A stretch of DNA of 7,272 nucleotides from an uncultured Eubacteriales bacterium (GTDB lineage Bacteria; Bacillota; Clostridia; Peptostreptococcales; Anaerovoracaceae), in the NCBI GenBank assembly GCA_902772685.1, contig CACYBO010000153.1, forward strand, positions 1 through 7,272. The letters run 5' to 3'. The stretch's first letter is position 1; every line of letters begins with the position of its first letter. Below are positions 1 to 5,733 of the stretch, in pieces. The translations under genes were made by a program, and so were the position numbers. Below the pieces are notes generated by a model that saw only the letters and a program-made list of their open reading frames with translations, did not search any database and was not told where the DNA came from.

Positions 1-325
1 GATGGACTATCATAACGGCAGGGAAGCTATGAAGGAAGCCCTTCTCGATGTAGAAGAAGGAACGGACTTTCTGATTGTCAAACCGGCTATGGCCTTCTAT
101 GACCTGCTGGAGAGAGTCGTTAGCGCGACGAATATTCCAATTGCGACCTACAGCGTCAGCGGCGAGTACTCCATGGTCAAAGCGGCGGCGCAGAACGGCT
201 GGATCGATGAAGAGAGAATCATCGGTGAAATGGCTGTCGGCGCGTATCGCGCGGGCGCCGGCATGTACATTACATATTTCGCCAAGGAACTGGCAAAGAT
301 GATTGACGAAGGAAAGATAGGATAA
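1..325 (+). CDS. hemB: Porphobilinogen synthase (delta-aminolevulinic acid dehydratase), C-terminal part
   Basis: HemB condenses two 5-aminolevulinate molecules into porphobilinogen, the first common step of tetrapyrrole (heme, siroheme, cobalamin) synthesis in the cytoplasm. Only the last 107 or so codons are present; the gene runs off the left edge and base 1 is the last base of a split codon. The visible part matches the C-terminal third of the family's TIM barrel. It contains the motif LIVKPAMAFYD, whose lysine (codon at 80-82) is the Schiff-base lysine that binds substrate, then TYSVSGEYSMVKAA, which carries the substrate-contacting SGEY segment, and finally the closing TYFAKEL strand and helix. 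One small deviation is Ser in place of the usual Gln in the 'YQVSGEY' segment. The frame is open to a normal-looking C-terminus. The stop codon TAA shares its last base with the ATG of the next gene, so the two are probably translationally coupled. Assignment is by motif recognition. Confidence 0.95.
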   Translation, partial: MDYHNGREAMKEALLDVEEGTDFLIVKPAMAFYDLLERVVSATNIPIATYSVSGEYSMVKAAAQNGWIDEERIIGEMAVGAYRAGAGMYITYFAKELAKMIDEGKIG

Positions 326-1527
326 TGGAACATTCACTCATCAGTGCAGATAACACGTGGGCGCTGTTCGCTATTCTCGCGGCAATTGCAACGCTGGCTG
401 TATATCTGGAGCAGAAGACTAAAATCGGATCAAAGGTGACAGGGTGCGTTATGGCGCTCATCTTTGCCATGGTTTTGTCCAATACGGGAATCATACCCCT
501 TGAAGCGGCAGCCTATGATTTCGTTTGGAGTTACATCATTCCGCTGGCTATTCCGATGCTTCTGTTCAACGCGGACATCAAGAGAATCGGAAGAGAGAGC
601 GGAAGACTGCTGATTATCTATCTGATCAGCGGTATTGGAACCGTCGCCGGTGGTATCGTGGCGTATAATCTGCTGAAAGGTGCGATTGCGGACCTCGGTC
701 TTGTGCTGCCGATGATGATCGGCACTTATACGGGAGGAAGCGTCAATCTGGTTGCCATGTCAGACGCCTACAATGTAGGCGGGGAACTCGTTTCATCTTC
801 GGTCGTGGCGGACAACCTGCTGATGGCGCTGTACTTCTTCGCACTCATCGCAGCAGCGGGATCGAAGTTCTTCCTGAAGCATTACAGACATCCGCTGATC
901 GACGACCTCAATAAGAACAGCGACGGAGCTGAAGGCGCGGCGACATTCTGGACGCCGAAGGAGGTATCTCTCAAAGACATCGCTATGTGCATTGCTTTAT
1001 CACTGGTGATCGTAGCGGTTTCCGTGAAGATTTCAGGTGTCTTCGCCGAATTGATTCCGACTTCGAACTTCGTCCTCTCACTGATCAACGGTCTGCTCGG
1101 CAATCAGTATCTGATCATCACAACACTTACTATGCTGGTGGCGACATTCTTCCCGAAGCAGGTAGGAGGCATCGCAGGCGCGCAGGAAATAGGAACTTAC
1201 CTGATTCACATCTTCTTCGCAGTGATCGGCGTACCGGCGTCCATATATATGATTGTTACAAAAGCACCGCTGCTGCTTTTGTTCTGCGCGATTATCGTAT
1301 TCGTGAACATGCTGTTCTCCTTTGTATTCGGCAAAGTTCTTCGCTTCAGTCTTGAGGAGATCATCATTTCATCCAATGCCAATATCGGCGGACCGACCAC
1401 AGCCGCCGCAATGGCCATCGCAAAGGGATGGAATGCGCTCATCGTACCTGCGATCCTGGTCGGCACACTCGGCTACGTCCTCGGCAATTACTACGGGATT
1501 TTCGCTGGAACAATGATCGGTCTTTAG
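325..1527 (+). CDS. DUF819 (YjcL-type) multi-pass membrane protein, putative carrier
   Basis: A 400-residue, very hydrophobic protein with about 11-12 likely membrane segments (for example residues 10-28, 38-55, 66-82, 94-117, 160-178, 217-236, 262-277, 289-311, 314-335 and 372-398). It resembles the DUF819/YjcL family, whose members are full length at about 380-420 residues and are related to secondary anion/cation carriers; no substrate is established. Two glycine-rich elements, GTYTGGSVNLVAMSDA (133-148) and NANIGGPTTAAAMAIA (351-366), lie in the N- and C-terminal halves. They look like symmetry-related broken helices of an inverted-repeat carrier fold, which is inference. A hydrophilic loop (about 185-215) separates the halves. 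The ATG overlaps the hemB stop (TAATG), and AAGGAAA lies about 9 bases upstream, inside hemB. That favours this start and coupled translation. Membership is fairly sure; function is unknown. Confidence 0.85.
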   Translation: MEHSLISADNTWALFAILAAIATLAVYLEQKTKIGSKVTGCVMALIFAMVLSNTGIIPLEAAAYDFVWSYIIPLAIPMLLFNADIKRIGRESGRLLIIYLISGIGTVAGGIVAYNLLKGAIADLGLVLPMMIGTYTGGSVNLVAMSDAYNVGGELVSSSVVADNLLMALYFFALIAAAGSKFFLKHYRHPLIDDLNKNSDGAEGAATFWTPKEVSLKDIAMCIALSLVIVAVSVKISGVFAELIPTSNFVLSLINGLLGNQYLIITTLTMLVATFFPKQVGGIAGAQEIGTYLIHIFFAVIGVPASIYMIVTKAPLLLLFCAIIVFVNMLFSFVFGKVLRFSLEEIIISSNANIGGPTTAAAMAIAKGWNALIVPAILVGTLGYVLGNYYGIFAGTMIGL

Positions 1528-1528
1528 T

Positions 1529-1534
1529 TATACT
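1529..1534 (+). promoter_or_regulatory. Weak candidate -10 element before the FnIII-protein gene
   Basis: TATACT lies directly after the stop codon of the DUF819 gene and would start a transcript about 30 bases before the FnIII-protein ATG. The -35 position holds only a 3-of-6 match (TGGAAC, 17-base spacer) and there is no TGn extension. There is no terminator between the two genes, so simple read-through from the hemB operon is an equally good explanation. Confidence 0.25.
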
Positions 1535-1559
1535 GAGGGTGCAGATGTTTTGGCAATAC

Positions 1560-1565
1560 AGGAGG
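1560..1565 (+). promoter_or_regulatory. Shine-Dalgarno AGGAGG fixing the start of the FnIII protein
   Basis: AGGAGG followed by TG sits 6 bases before the ATG at 1572. It selects that codon over the upstream in-frame ATG at 1428, which lies inside the DUF819 gene and would add 48 unrelated residues ahead of an obvious signal peptide. Confidence 0.85.
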
Positions 1566-1571
1566 TGCCCA

Positions 1572-2567
1572 ATGAAGAGTAAAGTATTAAGCCTTATGCT
1601 GGCTGTGATGGTCGCGGTGACGATGACACCGATGTTTGCCTTCGCGGCAGGGGAAGAGGAAGAGTCTGCAATTGAACAGGAGACTGCCGTGGAACAGGAA
1701 CCTGCAGCAGAACAGGAAGAAGATGCAGATCAGATCAAACTCGAAGCGATGGCGGATGATGAAGAGTACAGTATCAATGACTTAAACGTCAAACTGAGCA
1801 AAACGGTGTTCATTTATTCCAACAAAATAGATTTAGAGGAACAGATTCGTGATGTGCTGACGTATGATGCATCGATGTTCTGGTATGGGGAAGGGAATCC
1901 GGAACTTGATGCCTCTCTGGACAGCGCGAATGCGGGCAGCCGTAACGTAACGGTAACGAGTCCGTACTATCAGGACTGCGTTGTTCTGCCCGTGACGATC
2001 AAACCATACACGATTACAAAGAAAGCACTCGTTTACCGACTGACCAATGATCAATATACATATAATGGGAAGGCTAAAAAACCGAAGTTTACGGGGCTGG
2101 AGTATACAAACGATGAGTTCTCTTCGTTTACCAAGATTCCTGCAAGTCAGTATTCCATCACACACACCTATAAAAATAACGTTAAAATCGGCTATGGCAA
2201 GGTCACCGGCGTGATCAAGTTCAAAGGGAACTATGCGGGAACGATTACAATAAAAGAATCAATTTTCATCGGCCCGAAACCTACAAAAATCAAAAAAATC
2301 ACACGAGGGAAGACGACACTCCGCGTCAAATGGAAAAAAGTGAAAAAGACCATTTCCGGATATTCCGTTTTAGTGGAGGACGCTGAATCAATCTTTGGTA
2401 TTAGTAAAATGAAAAAAGTCTCTAAGAAAAAGACTTCATATAAATTCAAGGGTCTGAAGAGACACCATGACTACGAAGTGACGGTGCTCACATATAAGAA
2501 GGTCAATGGCAAGAATTACTACCAGTGGCAGTTGAAAGGCGCATCAAAAGTAGTTACAACGAAGTGA
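1572..2567 (+). CDS. Secreted protein with acidic linker, beta-repeat region and C-terminal fibronectin type III-like domain
   Basis: A 331-residue protein that starts with a clear Sec signal peptide: MKSK, a hydrophobic core (5-24) and probable signal peptidase I cleavage after AFA (23-25). Residues about 28-66 are extremely acidic and include three six-residue repeats of the form A-x-E-Q-E-x (33-50). Residues about 67-145 form a beta-rich region I do not recognise. Residues about 146-233 resemble the extracellular repeats of Clostridia that read Y.YNGKAKKPK ... Y..NVKIGYGKVTGVIKFKGNYAGTI. Residues about 236-331 look like a lysine-rich fibronectin type III domain (LRVKWKKV...ISGYSV ... YEVTVLTYKKVNG). 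There is no LPXTG sorting signal, SLH domain or C-terminal membrane segment, so it is either released or held at the wall by charge. It lies 44 bases after the DUF819 gene and ends just before two terminators. Adhesive or wall-associated roles are plausible but unproven. Confidence 0.85.
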   Translation: MKSKVLSLMLAVMVAVTMTPMFAFAAGEEEESAIEQETAVEQEPAAEQEEDADQIKLEAMADDEEYSINDLNVKLSKTVFIYSNKIDLEEQIRDVLTYDASMFWYGEGNPELDASLDSANAGSRNVTVTSPYYQDCVVLPVTIKPYTITKKALVYRLTNDQYTYNGKAKKPKFTGLEYTNDEFSSFTKIPASQYSITHTYKNNVKIGYGKVTGVIKFKGNYAGTITIKESIFIGPKPTKIKKITRGKTTLRVKWKKVKKTISGYSVLVEDAESIFGISKMKKVSKKKTSYKFKGLKRHHDYEVTVLTYKKVNGKNYYQWQLKGASKVVTTK

Positions 2568-2578
2568 CCGAATCAATG

Positions 2579-2605
2579 CCCCGGCGCAGCGGCGCCGGGG
2601 TTTTT
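2579..2605 (+). terminator. Rho-independent terminator after the FnIII-protein gene
   Basis: A perfect 9-bp GC-only stem (CCCCGGCGC at 2579-2587 with GCGCCGGGG at 2592-2600), a 4-base loop and a run of five T. It begins 12 bases after the stop codon and should end the upstream transcript, possibly the whole hemB-DUF819-FnIII unit. Confidence 0.95.
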
Positions 2606-2616
2606 AGTCGAAGGAG

Positions 2617-2642
2617 AAACCCGCGGATGACGCGGGTTTTTT
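2617..2642 (+). terminator. Second, tandem Rho-independent terminator
   Basis: CCCGCG (2620-2625) pairs with CGCGGG (2631-2636) around a 5-base loop. The stem is extended by AAA/TTT, and a six-T run covers 2637-2642. It lies 12 bases after the first terminator. The pair gives strong insulation between the FnIII-protein gene and the phosphoesterase gene. Confidence 0.88.
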
Positions 2643-2725
2643 GATAAACGAAATTTAAGAGTATTGTTGTTGAAGCGCATGGGACTGGTGTGCGAAAATA
2701 TATATGTATAAAACTATATCTGATA

Positions 2726-2744
2726 CCGATAGAATCGGGGTGAG
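2726..2744 (+). promoter_or_regulatory. Shine-Dalgarno region of the phosphoesterase gene, overlapped by a small inverted repeat
   Basis: GGGGTGAG (2737-2744) is the only Shine-Dalgarno-like stretch. It is 8 bases from the ATG at 2751 but only 2 from the ATG at 2745, so 2751 is the better start. CCGAT (2726-2730) and ATCGG (2734-2738) form a perfect 5-bp inverted repeat with a 3-base spacer that reaches into this site. The AT-rich stretch just upstream (2695-2720) probably holds the promoter, but I cannot fix a convincing -35/-10 pair. Confidence 0.5.
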
Positions 2745-2750
2745 ATGCGT

Positions 2751-3914
2751 ATGGCTAAAAAGGCAAAAAACAATAAACTTGCAATATTGACTATCGCGAT
2801 GGCCTTTGCTGTGGTTTTGCTTGGTGTTGCTATGGTGGGGGTGTTCGGAAACAGTCAGGAGGAGGAACCCCAGACTGAAACCATAGTTGTGCCGGAGCCG
2901 GAAGAAGCCGAAGAGCCTGAAGAACCCTCGAATCTGGAAGCAACCCTGTTCTTTGCATCGGACTATCAGGAGGGTGAACAGGGAAATCCTAAGGACAATC
3001 TCGAGGGAATCATCGACGCCGTCAAAGAGGATAAAGACAACCTCGACGGTCTGATTTTCTGCGGCGATTATTCCAATGTCAGCGGGATGACCAATCACCA
3101 GATCACTCCGGAGAACGGCATCAGCGAGATCAAGGAAGTCATGAGTGAAGCTTATCCGGATCTGGCCGCGGAGAACATGATTTTCACACAGGGAAATCAC
3201 GACGCGATGACCATTTCCATCGACAAGCCGGGTCTTCAGGAATTTGATGACTATCTGGTCTACGTCAACAATACAGAAATCGACTTCCCGTGGCAGCAGG
3301 GCAAGGCGTCCGGGAGTCTGTATAAAGTGACGCACACAGCGGAAGTTATGAAGATACGTCTGAACAAACTGATCGAGCAGGGAGAAAAGCGTCCGGTCAT
3401 CATCGCGCAGCATGTGCCTCTGCACTTTACCGCCAGGACGGCGAGCCAGCAGGGAACGGGAGACAATCTCTATTCATCGCTGGTGTTTGACGTAGTCAAT
3501 GAAGCGGCTAAGGATCTGAACATCATCTATGTGACAGGTCACAACCATTCGAACGGATGGGATAACTACATCGGCGGCAGCTGTTACTTCAAGAAGGCCG
3601 GAGACACCATACTCATCCCGGAATTTGATAAGACGAAGATCACGACGGACACTTTCAAGGCAGAGACACTGAACTTCACATATCTGAACGCGGGGTACAC
3701 GGGCTACTCCAAGTGCGGTCCTGACAACACCCTTACCGGAACAGTATGTGATATTTATGATAACAAAATCGTATTTACGAAGTATTCCTCCGAGGGGGTG
3801 CACCAGCTCAGTGCAGCAGGTGCAGCCAACACGGATCCGGACGATTCCGGACTCATTTCATCGGAATACTACAGCACGCAGGTGGAAAGCCCGCAGGAGA
3901 TAGAGCGCAAGTAA
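2751..3914 (+). CDS. Membrane-anchored extracellular calcineurin-like metallophosphoesterase
   Basis: A 387-residue protein (389 if the ATG at 2745 is used) with a Lys-rich N-terminus, one hydrophobic segment (about 10-33) acting as signal anchor or uncleaved signal, and an acidic Glu/Pro linker (36-59). The catalytic domain follows, so it should face outside the membrane. Calcineurin-like metal-binding motifs appear in order: ASDYQ (D71, Q73), FCGDYS (D106), QGNHDA (N149-H150-D151), AQHVPLH (H221) and VTGHNHS (H264, H266). The first motif is D-x-Q instead of the usual D-x-H. These enzymes hydrolyse phosphomono- or diesters with a two-metal centre; the substrate here cannot be read from sequence. 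The C-terminal part (about 300-387) has no recognisable domain or wall anchor. Tandem terminators separate it from the upstream gene, and rnmV starts 12 bases after its stop, so these two probably share a transcript. Confidence 0.88.
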   Translation: MAKKAKNNKLAILTIAMAFAVVLLGVAMVGVFGNSQEEEPQTETIVVPEPEEAEEPEEPSNLEATLFFASDYQEGEQGNPKDNLEGIIDAVKEDKDNLDGLIFCGDYSNVSGMTNHQITPENGISEIKEVMSEAYPDLAAENMIFTQGNHDAMTISIDKPGLQEFDDYLVYVNNTEIDFPWQQGKASGSLYKVTHTAEVMKIRLNKLIEQGEKRPVIIAQHVPLHFTARTASQQGTGDNLYSSLVFDVVNEAAKDLNIIYVTGHNHSNGWDNYIGGSCYFKKAGDTILIPEFDKTKITTDTFKAETLNFTYLNAGYTGYSKCGPDNTLTGTVCDIYDNKIVFTKYSSEGVHQLSAAGAANTDPDDSGLISSEYYSTQVESPQEIERK

Positions 3915-3926
3915 CGAATACCGAAA

Positions 3927-4493
3927 ATGATGAAAATAGATGAAATAATCGTAGTCGAAGGCCGTGACGATACGGCTGCAGTCCGCAGAAGTGTGGATGC
4001 GGTGACCATCGAGACACATGGGTACGGCATCAGGCCGTCAACATTTGAGGTCATCGATAAAGCTTATGAAAGCAAAGGCATCATCATTTTTACGGATCCG
4101 GACACGGCGGGAGAACAGATCAGGCGGCGTTTATCCGAACGTTATCCAAAAGCAAAGCATGCGTTTCTGGACAGAAGCCTGGCGGAGAAGGATGGGGACA
4201 TCGGCATTGAGAATGCGGCCCCTGAAAGCATAAGGAATTCTCTTGCAAAGGCACACGGCGCAGACGGAAATGCTGACGGCACAGCCGGAGATGTGTCGGA
4301 CACCGGAGCACGCTTCACGCGGGCGGACTTGTTCGCCTGGGGTCTGGACGGAACAGACGGAGCGGCGAAGCGGAGAAACGAAGTGGGAAACAGACTTGGG
4401 ATAGGAATGGCGAGCGGTAAAACATTTCTTCGGAGACTGAACCACTTCGGCATCAGCAGGGAAGAAGTAGAGAACGCTTTAAGAGAAGAATAA
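3927..4493 (+). CDS. rnmV: Ribonuclease M5 (5S rRNA maturation)
   Basis: RNase M5 cuts both sides of the double-stranded 5S rRNA precursor in Gram-positive bacteria, aided by ribosomal protein L18. The 188 residues match the usual length (about 180-190). The N-terminal Toprim domain shows the catalytic glutamate in VVEGRDD (E11) and the paired aspartates in IIFTDPDTAGEQIRR (D57, D59). A GIENAAPESI element (about 93-102) follows. A Gly/Ala/Asp-rich stretch (about 107-127) leads into the family's basic C-terminal domain, with ADLFAWGL, AAKRRNEVGNRLGIG and a final GKTFLRRLNHFGIS segment. The start could be 3927 or 3930. An in-frame TAA at 3912, which is also the stop of the preceding gene, rules out anything earlier. 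There is no close Shine-Dalgarno; AGGAGA (3895-3900) is about 26 bases away, so translation may depend on ribosomes leaving the upstream gene. In many relatives rnmV sits beside rsmA/ksgA and a TatD nuclease gene; neither is in this window. Confidence 0.93.
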   Translation: MMKIDEIIVVEGRDDTAAVRRSVDAVTIETHGYGIRPSTFEVIDKAYESKGIIIFTDPDTAGEQIRRRLSERYPKAKHAFLDRSLAEKDGDIGIENAAPESIRNSLAKAHGADGNADGTAGDVSDTGARFTRADLFAWGLDGTDGAAKRRNEVGNRLGIGMASGKTFLRRLNHFGISREEVENALREE

Positions 4494-4513
4494 GATAATA
4501 GCAGCAGAGAACG

Positions 4514-4538
4514 AAACACCCGGACACCGGGTGTTTTT
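4514..4538 (+). terminator. Rho-independent terminator after rnmV
   Basis: ACACCCGG (4516-4523) pairs perfectly with CCGGGTGT (4527-4534) around a 3-base loop. AA/TT extends the stem, and T residues run to 4538. It begins about 20 bases after the rnmV stop codon and closes the phosphoesterase-rnmV unit. Confidence 0.93.
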
Positions 4539-4560
4539 GCTTTTGCATGAAAATAAAACG

Positions 4561-4590
4561 TTGACCGAAGATGTCAATAAATGGTATTCT
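4561..4590 (+). promoter_or_regulatory. Sigma-A-type promoter for the unknown gene at 4638
   Basis: TTGACC (4561-4566) and TATTCT (4585-4590) are separated by 18 bases, with an extended -10 TG at 4582-4583. Transcription should begin near 4597, leaving a leader of about 40 bases before the TTG start codon. The promoter lies just after the rnmV terminator, so the next gene is an independent unit. Confidence 0.75.
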
Positions 4591-4626
4591 TACCATATGA
4601 TGTATTTTGGGTTTGAGGGGCGGATC

Positions 4627-4640
4627 GGAGAAGCAGATTG
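4627..4640 (+). promoter_or_regulatory. Shine-Dalgarno GGAG and TTG start codon
   Basis: GGAG (4627-4630) is 7 bases before TTG (4638-4640). An in-frame TGA at 4614 leaves no better upstream start. The first ATG in frame is 48 bases further in (4686), without a comparable site, so the TTG start is preferred. Confidence 0.6.
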
Positions 4641-5528
4641 AAACAGGAATATGAAGATTTTTTCAGAGGCGGCGGATTCAGACTGATGCGCCTGCTGGTC
4701 ATTAAAGCCGAGATGGTACCGGAGAGGGAACGGGAAAACCTTGATGTTGTTACATTGATGAGATTGCTGCACGGCGACGCCAGAGCCGGGGAATACGAAC
4801 GGGAACGGGCATTGAAGGAGATTGCCGCCATATCCGATATCTATGATCTTGATGCGGCGCTGACCGATTTGATGGACGCGCTTCCGAGAAACTGGGGGCA
4901 GATTCTGGAGATGCATTTCGGGAGGGGTGTCAGAACGCGTGCAAGCGGAAAGGGCCTCAGAAAGAGGACCGTTGAAAATGCGCTGGCAGGTATCTGCAGG
5001 GAAATCATGAACTGCAGCCGCGGGTATGATTTTCAGAATGAAGGACTGCCGGCGGTAAGGAAGATCATGTCATACATTGAACAGGCGTCCGATTCAGGAA
5101 ATGATTCGTCAGACTCACTGCTGCAGAGAGCGGTTTCCGGCGTGAAACTGTTCCGAAATGGAGAGTACGGTATTATGTACGGCGACGCCCTTGAAGAGTT
5201 TTGTGAGAGGACAAACAATGAACCATACAATTACGCTGCAGATTCCGGTACTGAAATGATCATTTCCGATATATTCGTACGGGATCAGGTGAGGGATATG
5301 CAGCAGCGGTCGAAGCTGGAGAGCAAGGTACGTGAAGGGCAGAGTTGTGTGCTGATAGAGAGAATGTATGAGATGTACTGCATCATGGAATCAATGAAGC
5401 AGTTCCTGCCGGATAAATATGAGAAAATCATGGCCTTCCGCTGGACCGGCAGCGGGGAAAGACGGAAGGATCTGTTTTGGGAGATTGCAGCATTGATAGC
5501 AGCGTCGGAGAATACAAATCTCCAATAA
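4638..5528 (+). CDS. Uncharacterised, mainly helical protein of 296 residues
   Basis: I do not recognise this protein. It is soluble, with no signal peptide or membrane segment, rich in charged residues and probably almost all alpha-helical. Residues about 1-80 are strongly charged (AEMVPERERENLD, AGEYERERALKEI). Residues about 80-124 (LPRNWGQILEMHFGRG, then RKRTVENALAGICREIM) faintly recall a sigma region 4 or LuxR-type helix-turn-helix, in which a short LP..-L...FG helix precedes a recognition helix with TVEN. This is a weak impression, not an assignment. Residues about 150-160 form a Ser/Asp-rich linker, and the C-terminal part (about 215-290) contains further helices with several Met and Cys. 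The gene has its own extended -10 promoter, a Shine-Dalgarno and a TTG start, and is followed by a terminator at 5594-5616. That supports it as a real, separately controlled gene. A regulatory role is possible but only inferred. Confidence 0.75.
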   Translation: MKQEYEDFFRGGGFRLMRLLVIKAEMVPERERENLDVVTLMRLLHGDARAGEYERERALKEIAAISDIYDLDAALTDLMDALPRNWGQILEMHFGRGVRTRASGKGLRKRTVENALAGICREIMNCSRGYDFQNEGLPAVRKIMSYIEQASDSGNDSSDSLLQRAVSGVKLFRNGEYGIMYGDALEEFCERTNNEPYNYAADSGTEMIISDIFVRDQVRDMQQRSKLESKVREGQSCVLIERMYEMYCIMESMKQFLPDKYEKIMAFRWTGSGERRKDLFWEIAALIAASENTNLQ

Positions 5529-5544
5529 TTACCAAAAAAAGGTC

Positions 5545-5573
5545 TTGATTCCAAAAAATACCTATGATACTAT
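5545..5573 (+). promoter_or_regulatory. Strong sigma-A-type promoter directly before a terminator (P1)
   Basis: TTGATT (5545-5550) and TACTAT (5568-5573) have the ideal 17-base spacer, with an extended -10 TGA at 5565-5567. An A-tract (5534-5540) precedes the -35 box, as in UP elements, and a second lies in the spacer (5553-5558). TACC (5559-5562) and GGTA (5575-5578) flank the -10 box as a possible dyad. The predicted start is near 5580, only about 14 bases before the terminator stem, so the default transcript would be under 40 bases. Confidence 0.6.
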
Positions 5574-5593
5574 TGGTACAAGCAAAAGTACGC

Positions 5594-5616
5594 AAAAGAC
5601 CCGAATGGGTCTTTTT
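5594..5616 (+). terminator. Rho-independent terminator, probably bidirectional; possible attenuator for P1
   Basis: AAAAGACCC (5594-5602) pairs perfectly with GGGTCTTTT (5607-5615) around the 4-base loop GAAT, followed by T. The matching A run on the left side means it could also act on the opposite strand. It can end the transcript of the unknown gene (stop at 5528). It also lies immediately after promoter P1, where it would act as an attenuator. Confidence 0.9.
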
Positions 5617-5659
5617 GTCTTATCTAAGGAAAAGAGATAGTCTGAGGAGGTGACCGAAA

Positions 5660-5677
5660 ATGGAGAACCGGAGATAA
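5660..5677 (+). CDS. Possible five-codon leader peptide MENRR
   Basis: ATG GAG AAC CGG AGA TAA is preceded by AGGAGGTGA (5645-5653), nearly the full complement of the 16S rRNA 3' end, 6 bases before the ATG. Such a strong site in front of a five-codon frame suggests a leader peptide or ribosome-loading site rather than chance, but a motif this short cannot be proven from one sequence. It lies after the P1 terminator and before promoter P2. It would therefore be transcribed only by P1 read-through or by read-through from the upstream gene. Confidence 0.3.
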   Translation: MENRR

Positions 5678-5700
5678 AGAAGGAGTAGGGGAATCACTTC

Positions 5701-5725
5701 TGCATATTGTTCGCAGCAACGTGCA
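5701..5725 (+). repeat. Imperfect dyad upstream of the EF-G-like gene promoter
   Basis: TGCA at 5701-5704 and TGCA at 5722-5725 bracket a partly self-complementary sequence centred at 5713. TTG (5707-5709) pairs with CAA (5717-5719), there are two G-T wobbles and one mismatch. As DNA it lies just upstream of the P2 -35 box (5734), a position suited to a regulator site; as RNA it would be a weak hairpin followed by A residues, so it is not a terminator. Confidence 0.3.
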
Positions 5726-5733
5726 AAAACTGA

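Noticed and set aside
1428..1571. N-terminal extension of the FnIII protein starting inside the DUF819 gene.
   Set aside because: The added 48 residues are Arg/Cys-rich out-of-frame translation of the DUF819 gene and would bury a clear signal peptide. AGGAGG before 1572 decides the start.
2655..3425. Long open frame on the minus strand (256 codons) opposite the phosphoesterase gene.
   Set aside because: It lies opposite well-supported coding sequence with conserved catalytic motifs, its translation has no recognisable domain, and it runs across the intergenic region including the phosphoesterase leader. It is best explained as a shadow frame.
3912..3929. Stop-codon read-through joining the phosphoesterase to RNase M5.
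   Set aside because: The two genes share a frame, but that is expected one time in three, and nothing in the sequence suggests a recoding signal. An extracellular enzyme fused to a cytoplasmic RNase makes little sense.
4142..4519. Minus-strand open frame (125 codons) opposite rnmV, with two further ones at similar positions.
   Set aside because: rnmV on the + strand has the catalytic Toprim residues and the right length. The opposite frames are low-complexity Ser/Arg/Pro-rich shadows.
4516..4534. Inverted repeats with flanking A/T runs considered as possible attachment sites or CRISPR-like repeats.
   Set aside because: Each occurs once, is directly followed by T residues and sits just after a stop codon, which is the pattern of an intrinsic terminator. 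No repeated spacers or integrase genes are present.
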